NCBI RefSeq assembly: GCF_010093595.1 | Contig: NW_022985453.1 | Coordinates: 181,049-245,048 of the forward strand | Length of the DNA: 64,000 nt | Source: Mytilinidion resinicola | Taxonomy: Eukaryota; Ascomycota; Dothideomycetes; Mytilinidiales; Mytilinidiaceae | Direction of reading: 5' to 3' | Shown here: piece by piece, positions 9,204 to 19,771 of the stretch | Position numbering within the stretch: position 1 is the stretch's first letter | How the letters are laid out: each line of letters opens with the position of its first letter | Program-made: the position numbers and the translations under genes | The notes under the pieces: model-generated | What the model was told of the DNA's origin: nothing | The model's input: only the letters and a program-made list of their open reading frames with translations | The model's database searches: none

Positions 9204-11750
9204 ATGCCACCAGCACCGATGATTATCCCTCCCTCAACCGATCCCGGCTCCAATTCGGAGAAGAACGAGGATGAGTTAGAAGAGGTAGAGTCAGAGGAAG
9301 AGAATGAGGAAGAAGACGAATCCGATGAGTTCAGCGAGATAAATGCATTCGCGATAGGTCTCAAGGCTGACATCGAGAATCTCATGAGCTAGATAGAGTC
9401 CGTAGGCTCAATTGCCGCATCGGCAGAATTTACAAGCATTCCCAATCCACAAATATCATTCCCACGGAACGAGCTCAAAGGGCACAAGCTCATCGATTTT
9501 CCTCTTTCTAGAGATCACGTCCAGTGTCTCATCAATATCAGCCACCAAGCGCCGTTTGGGCAGGGGACTAGGACCATTGTGGACACCTCCGCTAGAAACA
9601 CATGGGAGATCAACGCCCACGACTTCGAAATCATCAACCCCAGATGGAGCTTCTTCACGGATGATGTGGTTCTCCCAAAGGTTTTTGACAAGCTTGGGGA
9701 GACTGGAGGCCGGGAACTCAATTATGCGGAACTATACAAGATGTTTCTTTACGAAGAAGGCGCAATGTTCAGGAAACAAAAGGACACCGAGAAGGTGCCG
9801 GGCATGTTCGGGACCCTTGTGATTGTCTTACCCTCCCAGCACGAGGGCGGTGATGTTGAAGTCACACATAAAGGTCATTCCGAAACATTCTCTTCGTCCA
9901 AGCACGCCTCTTCCTAGATTGCCTGGTACTCCGACGTTTCCCACGAGGTTCTGCAGGTTCGATATGGATATCGTTGGGTATTGACCTATAATTTGGTGCA
10001 TGATATCCCAGTCGGACCTAATCCTTCGGCTGCACAAATCGAAGGCGACTCCAAAGAGCTTCGAAAAACCTTCGCCCTCTGGCAAGAACAGGTTACCAGA
10101 GGGATGGCCGGGTTTGAAAGTCTTGTTTATCTTCTTGACCATGAATACACAGGCGCTAGCCTTAGCCTAGGCAACCTTAAGCATATGGATCTGTTCAAAG
10201 TACGAGTTTCCGAGGAAGTTTGCAAGCGGACTAGATTCCAAATTTATCTCTCGAGCATAGAACGAATAATCACTGGCGAACCCGTGTATGCAAAGTATTA
10301 TGAGTGGGAATACGCTCATTCTCGCCAAGGCCGCGGAGTTCACTGCCCGCCCGGTAGGTTCCATACGATCCAAAACACAGACCAAACTTCAATGAAGCTG
10401 AAGCGCGTTGTAACGCTAGATGGCAAGAATATTGCCACTGACGTCGATGCTGATGAAAAACTGGTATCGGGACACGGTGAGTTCAAACTATCAAAAATCC
10501 CGAACACTGCACTGACGAATAGATGAGGTTGTTGTGATAGTGCCACGACAAAAGCTGATGGCCTTCCTTCTTCGACCTTTCAAAGCCGGCTTTCAGTTCA
10601 AGAGAGATATCGAGACGCCGCTAGACCAGACTCTACCGGCAGACAAAGAGAACCGCCAGTTAGCGCTCGATGTGCGTCAGCTTGCCATATTTGTCACCGG
10701 GAAAAATGTCGAGATAACTGAGTTAGCTATACAGATGCGAGCGGACCCTGCACTGAGACGCAGAAATCTTGGCCTTGTCCCTCCACCATTCCCTAACGCA
10801 GCGATATCTAAGATAATTCAGACATGTGTTGCTAATGAGCTAGTCCGCTCTCCCCCTCTTCTCACCCAATGCGTATCCGCAGTCATAGGTCTAATTCCTC
10901 AAGACATAATGGCACTTGTTGCGGGGTTACCAAAAGTTCTTGCTTTTGATTCTGTGAGAGTAGTGTAAGTGTCGGCCATCTTAGTGGGAAAATCTTGGGA
11001 CTAACTGAATGTAGTTGGGATCAGCTTCTATCTCGAATATCGCATCTCTCACCAACATACACCATCATCCAACACCTTTTGATATTAGGTGGAATAGACA
11101 TTCATTCAGAAATGCCTTTCAACAAGGTAGTCAAGTCCTGGGTGATTGCGAAAATACGACGACTCACATTACCTCTACTTGAATACCCCTGTCACGAGCC
11201 GGCCTCGAAATCAAACGCACCCTTTCAAGCAGAGATGGTGTCGCATTGACAAGGTATGTATGCTGGAACAAGGACGAGGTAGATTACCTATCAAATTACT
11301 TGTTTGAAAGGTAACATTATTAGATCTAAAAGTCTAGTAGTATACCAGTCTGCTAATAGACTCGTTAGAGTCCTTCCCGTGCTTAGAGACAACATCTCAT
11401 TTGCCGTCTCGTTCGTGAATTCACTATTCCATGTCGCAGAGAGAGGAGAAATAAGCGACATAACGCCTCTGAGAGTGCTTGGGAACCTCCAAGTGGATAT
11501 TCTTGCCAACTTCGACCTGCAATCAAAACCAATAATAGACCCATCACAAGGTCTACAGAATCCTTCCATGGGTGGGAAAGCTTTGGCAGAATTACTGTAC
11601 TTGTGTATTCGCTACAGTAATAACAACGCGGTTGCGTCTTTATTGGAAAAGATCAGATTGCAAACCAGAACTATGATCCGCCCTGTAGACCTTCTTTCAA
11701 TCATCCTTCCATTTCTGAAAGAGACACCTGCATGGCGCCCATATCCCGTT
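9204..11750 (+). pseudogene. 2OG-Fe(II) oxygenase family gene with three in-frame stops
   Basis: The frame runs from an ATG at 9204 through exons 9204-10476, 10523-10964, 11015-11253 and 11311-about 11750. All splice sites are consensus. The protein matches a large fungal family related to prolyl 4-hydroxylases: acidic N-terminus, then APFGQGTRTIVDTSARNTWE, YKMFLYEEGAMFRKQKDTEK, PGMFGTLVIVLPSQHEGGDV and HEV...YGYRWVLTYNL. In-frame stops are TAG at 9390-9392, TAG at 9915-9917 and TGA at 11247-11249. Family similarity continues across each without a shift. All three could come from C-to-T changes (CAG to TAG twice, CGA to TGA). The transposon ends 20 bp before the ATG, so promoter loss may have preceded the decay. 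The C-terminus runs into unrelated sequence near 11750. Confidence 0.8.
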
Positions 11751-11811
11751 CCGCCACTATCCAGCGTCCGACAGCAGAGACGGCACAGCCAGACTCGCGA
11801 ACCCTATCTAG

Positions 11812-12567
11812 CTCAAGTACGCGAAGAATCTTCGCCACTTCGCCATCAAGTTCTGGGAAGCGCACCCTCTTTCTCTCGGGTACGTTGAAGTCATCAAAGA
11901 TGTTATGAGCGGCGAAAGCCTCCAATCTTTGGAAATTAGCAACCGCTACCCCGAAGACACCAGCATCATCCAAGGCTTCTCGGGCTTTCAGCAACTGGAC
12001 TGGCCGACACATTTGACCCAGCTTAGCCTTGGAGGCATGAGGTTTTCGGGTAATGGTCTGACGCAGATTCTGAAGGGAAATGCGGCTACGTTGCGTACCC
12101 TTATCTTCCAGGATCTTATATTGGAAGAACTCGAAGATTCGTGGGCCCTTATCTTGCGACAGATACAACAAATTCCCCTTACGTCACTCAACCTGGGCCA
12201 GCTCTATCAATTCTTGCCCTACTCAATCACCGAGCCGATCTGGGGCTACACTGACCGCGAACGACAACAGCTGTCTGTTGGAGGTGAGGCGGAAGTGTCC
12301 ATGGCGCTTGCTACGACGGTTGCGAGCTTCCAGGCTGTGGCGTACGAGATGCCTGGCTGGCGTGAGTGGAACTGGCCGCGGGATGGCGGGTATGGCGCGA
12401 GGTACAATAATTTTTTGCCCTCCCACCTGACGCAGCATATCTGGGACATCTTCTCCAAGATCGGTTTCTTGAGGAGCTATTGGACGACTGAATGTGGGGT
12501 GTTGGTGAGGTTTCCGGTGGTGGAAGGAGCGAAAGTGGCGGAGGTGGAGGATAGGATGGAGGAGTAG
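11812..12567 (+). pseudogene. 3' part of an unidentified (F-box/LRR-like) gene
   Basis: From 11812 a frame reads LKYAKNLRHFAIKFWEAHPL, then leucine-rich pieces (LQSLEISNRYP, THLTQLSLGGMRFSGNGLTQ, LRTLIFQDLIL, IPLTSLNLGQLYQ). It ends at 12567 after 252 codons. These resemble leucine-rich repeats in fungal F-box proteins. The sequence directly before has a CTATCTAG acceptor-like signal, but no 5' exon is visible: upstream sequence belongs to the oxygenase gene. It looks like the tail of another gene joined to the oxygenase pseudogene by a rearrangement. A real 3' exon of a chimeric transcript cannot be excluded. Confidence 0.45.
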
Positions 12568-13581
12568 GAGGTCTCTGTGGGGGAATAAACGAGGGTTTCG
12601 TGGTAAGTAGAGGGAGAGTTTCAGTGCCGGAGCTGTTCTGTGGACACCGGTTGAGTCTTTTCGGTTGTCACCACCACATTTGGGTGAGTTCTCGAATCCT
12701 CGCATTCGGCGTGGGACAGCCTCACTGGGCTACTTCAAGACATGCTCAAGCACTCCAAAAAGTGTCGAGGAGCTGTACACAGACTGACGACGCGGTACCG
12801 TGTATTGAATGCTGTCTCTCTTACTTAATGCGGAGGGGACAACTTACAAGGTAGATAGAGATATAGAAATCCTAGTGCGGCCCAGTCACCAAAATCTTTC
12901 AAATGAGCGCACGTGTGATATGTGCCTATGACAAGGCTGAACGCATATTACAATACGCACATATATTACCGACGACTCTGTCTAGACACAGCCTCGCTGG
13001 TGGCTGTCGGTTAAACCTTCCTAGCATGCTTCGCTTAACCTTTATCATTCCCTTCATGCCTTGGCTTCTATTCTTGAAGTCTTGGGCGCCTAGCCACGTG
13101 TCGGAAGTAGACGCTCTTCTAACGGCCAAGCTCAATGATTGGACAACTAGGATACTCAGAGCTAGGATAGCTATATAGCCAAGAAGACGCGGCTTTCAGC
13201 CTTCCGGTGAAGACAGACACATGCAACCTCTCTTCAGATCTGGTGGTCACCCTCTAAAATCAAGCCACAGACTATCGTACAAGGTAGATAACAACTCTAG
13301 AGGGGAATAGTAGTCTCCTGGCCAATCAGTCTTCAAGCCGCTCCAATATCAGACCAGAAAGGCGGTTTACCAGGATCGACTCAGTTGCCGGGCTAGACCA
13401 CCGGACGTGAAGAGAGGCTGAGGAAACACTGCCTTTCTTGGAGCACTATGGCGTCCATGTTATCGAGCGATATGTATAAAGTCAACATCGCGCCGGATTG
13501 CGACACCTGTTAATCCTCATCCGAACAATCTTCAGCCTTGTCTGCTAAGCATACCACAGCAGCTCCTCTCAACCTCGCCAA
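12568..13581. other. Gene-free stretch
   Basis: About 1 kb with no supported gene or clear repeat. Small frames at 12600-12854 and 12903-13178 show no family features. The last 200 bp before 13582 are the probable promoter and leader of the next gene. Confidence 0.5.
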
Positions 13582-15428
13582 ATGCGCGAGCCACCCAGAA
13601 ACATGACCGGAACACAACCTCTCCTCCCAGAGAAGGACTCCGAAGAGGCAGAAATGATCGTAGCCAGCCACGTCGAGGACGCCGAAGTGCAGTTCCGCGG
13701 TGTTCTAACGTCTGATTGGTCGAACACGCTTTGCGCTGCGCCTATCGCGATTGGAATCCTTGGAGAATGCATGCTGGTCTCGTCGGTCAAGGCTGCGAAG
13801 ATGGTTACCATTGACAACCCACATCTTGAGTGAGTTGGGCCGCTAAAATATTGCCAAGTTGGGTTGCTGATAGGATAGGTCGAAACGCCTCACGACCAAC
13901 CTCCTGCATATCTTCCAGACGGGCCGCTCGGCGTTCTTGGAGGCTCAGGTGGGGATGGCGACAATCAGCGCGTATGCGAACCAGGTTGGCTCGCCGAATG
14001 GTGTAGTAGGAATCCTAAGATACGAAGAGTTGGGGGATCGGACTAATGTGTGTGTAGATCAATAAGATTGTTATGCGCTTGGGGAGACCGAAGACCGCGT
14101 TGAATGAGAAGAATCTGAAAAATGACCTGAAAAGTTTGAAGAGTAAAGCGTTGAATTGCGCAATAGAGGCGAGCAATATCTATGAGTCGTTCAAGAAGTG
14201 GAGCAAGGATACGGATACTCTGTGGAGAGCTGTGCATGACAAAGAAGGTAATACCGTTGGCATGACAGTGTATGATCAACGCTGACTCCTATTAGCGGAG
14301 AATCTAGACGCGCAAAGGAAAAAGAGGGAAGAAGCGGAGGAGTTGGAGAGGAAGAAGGCCGAAGCCAAGAAGGCCGAAGAGGACGCACAGCATAAAGCAG
14401 CGGAACAAAAGAAGAAGCGCGACAAGGCCGGCCAATTGCATAAAGAGTTCAATGAGGACGGAGTTAGCGCGTTAAACAGTGAACATATCCTTTCTCATGT
14501 CCTTGCAATCTGCTAATTTGGAGCTAGTGCATGCGGGTGCTGCGATCTCATTCATCAATCCTACTTTAGGGTGGGGCATAATGGGCTTGACGATGCTATG
14601 CTCGTGGGGGGTTGAGAAGAATGCTCTCGATGCGGAAGCACTCTACGAAGAGCAGATGCAGAGGGTGAGAGACATTGAGTTCGCAGAAACGAAACTGGCC
14701 AAGGATATGGAGATACTCATGTCGGATCGATCTGGGCTGGTAAGATTGATAGCCGTTTGCATCCGGAGTCACAGCTGACGTTACTTCAGGTTGACGCGGA
14801 GAAGGTCCTCGGGGACGCGATCGGAAGGCTGATGGACCTGCAGGACCAGATTCAAAAGCTTCTGCTATTCTTCATCAGCATTGTGAAAGTAGTTGAGATT
14901 GTCATCAATCACTATGAGAAGGATTACTTGCCAAAGCTTGAGGACGATGTTGCGCCGGAGAACGAGGAAGAGGCTGCAGAGTTGCGTGAGGTATACAAAG
15001 CCTCTGACAACCCCTTGACTTTCTCTCTGCTAATCGCTCCGTCTATAGGAAATTTTGGCTGAGGCTGTCAAAGTCAAGATCCATTTTGCGACCATTCAGC
15101 ATATTGCTGGAGCCTATGTAGAGCTCTCAGACAAACATATCGTTGGAGGTTTCAAGGAGATTGGGGAGCTGGGGCTTTCTGACTCTTCCATTACAACCGA
15201 AAGCAGGAAGCTCAAGGAGCTCCAGCTCAAAGAGTATAAGTCGCGTTCGTCTGCAAGCGTTCGAGAGACTTCTCAAAGAGTACGCATTAGACGACTTCCT
15301 CGACACACGTCTTTCGCATAGACTGACACGATGATTTGTAGGCACAGCTTGAGCTGCGTGGCACTCTCAAGACTATCGTCGAAGGAAGCGCTGGAGGCAT
15401 CCTCATCAAGAGGAATGGTGTTGTCTAG
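13582..15428 (+). CDS. Coiled-coil protein with hydrophobic insert, alpha-pore-former-like (partner 1)
   Basis: Eight exons: 13582-13829, 13879-13984, 14058-14247, 14296-14478, 14528-14739, 14790-14990, 15049-15279 and 15342-15428 (485 aa; every phase matches). Most introns are 48-73 bp. Layout: an N-terminal helical segment (residues about 85-180, with YESFKKWSKDTDTLWRAV), a very charged E/K helix (about 182-242), a hydrophobic stretch HAGAAISFINPTLGWGIM (from about 243), then long amphipathic helices with a second hydrophobic patch, LLLFFISIVKVVEIVI. No signal peptide. Tail, helical stalk and hydrophobic head is the plan of alpha-helical pore formers such as the ClyA/HBL and XaxAB groups. 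That is a fold-level guess; no catalytic motif is seen. The stop is 106 bp from the opposing gene's stop. Confidence 0.75.
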
Positions 15429-15534
15429 TTTTAAGAGACTGACCGGAGTTGAAGGAGTTTCCACGTCGATAGCCGGGTCTAAGCGGAGTGATAATAGGCT
15501 AAGATAGCTTGAATTTGATAATAATGAAACTGTC

Positions 15535-17428
15535 CTATCCTACAATGCTTCTGTAAAGGCCCCGAGAGATCCACCAGATCATGCAAAGGTACACAAAACA
15601 GCAGTAGTAGAATATGCAAAGTAGAACGCCCAACAACTTCGCTACACCATTCATCGGGCTTGCTATAATCGACCATGAAACCCAGCCCAATACTAGCAGC
15701 GCTCCAAGTACAACCGGAACTCGACAAATTACAAACAAGCCGAGCCCGATCACACAAGCAGGTACTATGATGGTCTTAGCAGCACTAACTAAGCGACGAG
15801 CGGTTTCTGGGGAATGATATAGGAACGTTAGGAAAGCTCCGCATCCAAGTACGAGCAGTGCCCACTTCAGGACACCAACTGCGGCGAGGATTTGGCAAAA
15901 AATGACAGCAAAATAAGCTACTATCAGAAGCATCCAAATTGTGCTAGCATGACGTGTTGTCTCTAGAGAAGCCTTTTGAGACTCGATCAACTGTTCGCGG
16001 AGTTTCTCCGAAAGCTGGGTCGTTAGCTGTGAAGACTGCAGCAATGGTCAGCAGGTAGTCCGTTCCAATCTGGCACTAGCAATTGAACCACGCCGTCCTC
16101 GTCTTTCGAATAGAGGTTCGTGTACGAACACTCCGTCGGACGCTTGAGGGTCAATTGGGCGATTTACTGACCGCATTAGTACCAGTAATACCGGTCGCAC
16201 TTCCATGATCACGTCGCAGTTGGGCGAGGAGGTCCTGCAAGAACTCGGTGACCATGTGCTCATTGGGTATGAAAGCGGTCATGTCCAGTGAAAGAGTTAC
16301 GAGAGTCTCGAGAACTGCATCTTTTGAGTCTGCCACCGCGAAATCCAGCGACGTGAGACGAGCGGTCCGGAGTTTGATAAGGCATTCTGCGACCCGAGAT
16401 TGATCTTGATTGTAACGCCGTTCGAGAGTCTGTGCCTTTTCGGAGATAGCATTCGAGCGCTTCGAGGTGCGCTCGACCGCGGCTTTTAGTATCAGGAGGT
16501 TAGCTCGTGTATTCTCCATGTCATGGACTTGGCTCTTGAGTCCCGAGATCCTGCTGTTGCTGCTTGATATTTTCGTTTTGATGGCTTCGACCTCTTCTTT
16601 TATCTTCTTTCTGTGTTCATGATCAGTAGGTGCAGCATTCGAAGCTAATGAAGCGCGAGGAAGGGAGGAAGGGATGCAAACATTTTGCGTGTCTTGATAA
16701 CATCGTCTGCGATATATCCTGCTTGGACAAGATTACATGCTATTGCACCGATAGCAAGCGGTGGGAATACAATAGCACCAAACCAGAGGGCCGCTCCACC
16801 ACCGGTTGCAGCGACTACTGCTGCCTGCAGAGAGAGTGAGATACATAATTCTAAGGCGGAATAGGATCCACAGACTTACCGTATCGCCACCCGTGAACTC
16901 ATTACTCTTTTGAACCATCTCGCCTCTTTTCTCACACGCGGACAAGTCCCCTTTCATACCCTTTTGAGCCACCGTAGCTGTCTCAATGCTTTTCTCCAAG
17001 CTGTCTATCGAATCTTGCGCATCTCTCATCCTCTTTTCGACATCCTGCTGCGCCTCTTGGAGCCTATTCTGCAGCCCCACGACTTCGGACGCGTAAGTGT
17101 CCGCAAACCGCAACGAGCTCTGCATATTATCCTCTAGCCGTTTCGTCATGTTATCGCTAAGACCGACGAGCGACTGTTCTACCCTAGCCACAGCGAGCAG
17201 GAGGCCACGGTTGGATTCTGAGATCGTTTGATCGGTGTCATCTTCTCCACGCAACGGCTCTTTCCAGGCGACGACCAATTTCGCAAGATCGATGAGTGCT
17301 CCCGTGCATTGCCGAGCCTTCTCTGTAACATTCTCCTGGTCTCTTCTTTCTTTATTTGCTCGGTCGGTCTCGAGCGCAACTAGTCGTTGAGATAAGCCTT
17401 CTAGCTCTGCGGAAAGTGCGGCGGCCAT
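15535..17428 (-). CDS. Coiled-coil protein with hydrophobic hairpin and multi-TM tail (partner 2)
   Basis: Exons 17428-16880, 16824-16682, 16610-16172 and 16035-15535 give 543 aa with all phases consistent. Donors are GTAAGT, GTTTGC and GTCAGT; the last is weak, so the final exon could be a separate gene. Layout: a coiled coil (residues 1-180), a hydrophobic block AALWFGAIVFPPLAIGAIAC (about 194-213) immediately after the first intron, a second coiled coil (about 232-375), then in the last exon about five membrane segments (STIWMLLIVAYFAVIF, LGALLVLGWVSWSI and others). Coiled coil, hydrophobic hairpin, coiled coil mirrors the convergent neighbour and resembles the membrane-inserting subunit of bipartite alpha pore formers. 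Function is unknown; the similarity is architectural. Confidence 0.65.
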
Positions 17429-17533
17429 GTTCGCCGTTGGAAACGGATCTTTGAAAATGACAGAAATCGCCTTTTCCTACGGCCAGGAAGGGGATGAAGA
17501 GTTACGTGGGCTGCGGACCATGCAACCTACGCC

Positions 17534-17883
17534 TCAGCCTAATGGCAATCGCCTGCTTTTCAGCTGCTGCATGTTCGCCGCCACAACTTGATATGATAGG
17601 ACAACAACGCCACGTTCTGTAACCGATGTGAAGAGTGCGTCGAGCCCTCGGTAAGACTCGTCTTGCTTAGAGATGTGGCTGGCTTGGCCGATTTGCGTGC
17701 GGTGAGCAGGGTCAAAAACGTCGCCAATGGAAGTATTGTAATGATTGCTAAGGAAGAAAACTTACAGTACCAGTCTCGCAGCAACTTGAGGCACCAAGTG
17801 TTCTCCTGAAGATAAGATAGGGTCTGAACGTAGCTATAGCTATTACTTTGATGGAGACACTGAGGCTTCAGGTTGCTGCTCAT
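17534..17883 (-). CDS. Possible small gene or upstream exon, unidentified
   Basis: Two adjoining frames look coding. The first is 17883 to about 17770 (MSSNLKPQCLHQSNSY...). The second ends at 17534 and reads NHYNTSIGDVFDPAHRTQIG then SHISKQDESYRGLDALF. They need an intron with acceptor TCCTTAG near 17755, but I could not find a donor that keeps the frame. It may be an upstream exon of the minus-strand gene starting at 17428, a separate small gene, or a relic. No domain is recognised. 17884-18120 shows nothing. Confidence 0.25.
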
Positions 17884-18120
17884 GAATAGTGGGTGACTGA
17901 TGATTTATGGGCCAGAGAAGCTGAGGTTGTGGAGACGATGATGGTACTTTACTAAATGCCACTTTGGCTGATATTTAGGTGCCACTTCTCAGATGCACAT
18001 CAGACGACGTGAACGACAGCCAGACATCGAAATACAGAGAGCAAGGCACCAGGCCTCCGTATGCTAAATAATAGTTTCCTTCCCTTTTTCAGGCGGTACA
18101 TATTCCTATCCTCACACCTT

Positions 18121-19771
18121 CTAATCCCCATGATGAACATTCTCAAGATGCTGCACCCCATCCTTCTCATCCGTCTCCAGCTTTCCCAACGCCCTAAACC
18201 TCTCCTCCTCGTCAGCCTTGCTTGCTCTAACAACAGCCCTGTTGTCCGGATTCAACCCCATTAGCACCCTCGGATCCTCATAGAACATGCGGTCAACCTG
18301 CTCCAGTGTTCAGCCGGAGGTCTCCACACCAAAGAAATAAATCAGCGGCACGAAAATAGCGCAGATGATCGCCCAGATCCAGAAGTAGTTCCCACCAATC
18401 GACTGCAAACCAATAGGCGTGACCATCACGACCACGAAGTTAGACGCCCAGTGGCTGAAAACCCCGATAGCGGTGGATTTGTTGCGTACGCGGAGCGGCT
18501 GGACTTCAGCGGAGTAGGACCATGAGACGGGGAGAATGCCGGACGTGAAGAAGTCCATGTAAAGGAAGATAAACGCGACAGCGCACGCGCTGTTAGCTTT
18601 AATAGTTTTGATGCCGAGAGAGCCTGCGATGATGACCATGCACACCGCGCAGCCGGCGGAGGAGATCATGATGCTTTTGCGGCGCCCAATGCGGTCGATA
18701 TAGAGGAACGGCGGCCAGGAGAACACTGCGTACTGTGTGAACGCCACCGAGGCGAGGATGAGCGACATGTTCGCTGAGAATCCGAGGTACTGCTGCAGGA
18801 TGAAGGCGAGGTAGTAGCAGATGGAATTGATGCCGCTCCACTGGTTCATCATGTATGGTCCCATGCCGAGTAGCACGCGGTGAAGGTTGCGTGTTTTGGT
18901 GGCATTGGTGAAGACTTCGTTCCAGGTTGGCTCGCCGTCTTCTTCTTCCGTGGCGATGGTGTCGAGGATCTCGTTGAGCTGGCCTGTGACTTCGGCGTCG
19001 TTGTCGGATTTATCGAGGAGGCGGGCAATTACGTGGCGTGCGTTCTCGACTTGGTCGTGCTTTGCGAGCCAACGAGGGGTTTCCACGATGAAGGGGCAGA
19101 GCATGAGGACGATGAGAGAGAAGATGATCTGACATGCGATCTATGAGAAGGCTGTGTCAGTGGAGTCTAGAAGGCTCAGGGATGAGGGAGATCTTACTGG
19201 AAAACGCCACTGCATCGAGCTTTCAGCATACAAAGTAGCAAAGCAGAGCCACGACGCAACCGCCACACCGATGATGATGAGAGCAGACTGGACGACGAGT
19301 AGAGATCAACGATTGTGCGAAGGCAGAGTCTCGGCTTGGAGAATCGGGACGGCTACTGTGCTGAGACCCACCCCGAAGCCTGCAATGATGCGCGATGCGA
19401 CCATTTGGCCATACGAGTACGAGGCAGTTTGAATCGCTGCACCGATAATAACGATGATGTTGGCGAGGATGATGGAGCGTTTCCGTCCGAAATTTTCACT
19501 GAAGAAGAAGGCTGCAACAGCACCCATCGCGCATCCAATGTCGTAAATTCCGGTCACTAAGCCCTGCTTAGTTGCGGAGGGATGGCCCAGCATTTCTGTG
19601 AAGCGCTCACCGGCGAGAATGCCGCCGAATAACCCTGTAAAGACGAAGGTCAGAAGACGTCGCGGTCATAAAATTGGAGGTCGTACCTTGATCATAGCCA
19701 AGCAAGAGAAAGTCGAATCCCGCGGTGAGTAGGATCACTGTGATCAGGATTCTGCCCCGTAGTTCGATCAT
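18121..19771 (-). pseudogene. MFS sugar transporter gene with two in-frame TGA codons
   Basis: Exons 19771-19687, 19634-19198 and 19140-18121 have correct splice signals and phases, about 513 codons. The reading is a classical hexose-transporter-type MFS protein: GYDQGLFGGILAGERFTEML across intron 1, ENFGRKRSIILANIIVIIGA, ETPRWLAKHDQVENARHVIA, GMGPYMMNQWSGINSICYYL, DRIGRRKSIM and VETSG..TLEQVDRMF. The frame is interrupted by TGA at 19308-19306 (after LPSHNR, where relatives have Gly) and by TGA at 18312-18310 (in ETSG-x-TLEQ, where relatives have Arg or Lys). There are no indels. The second fits CGA to TGA. A full-length product would need readthrough of both, so I call it a young pseudogene. 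Confidence 0.8.

Noticed and set aside
10477..10522. Frameshift in the oxygenase pseudogene
   Set aside because: The jump is explained by a 46-bp intron with GTGAGT donor, CTGAC branch and ATAG acceptor.
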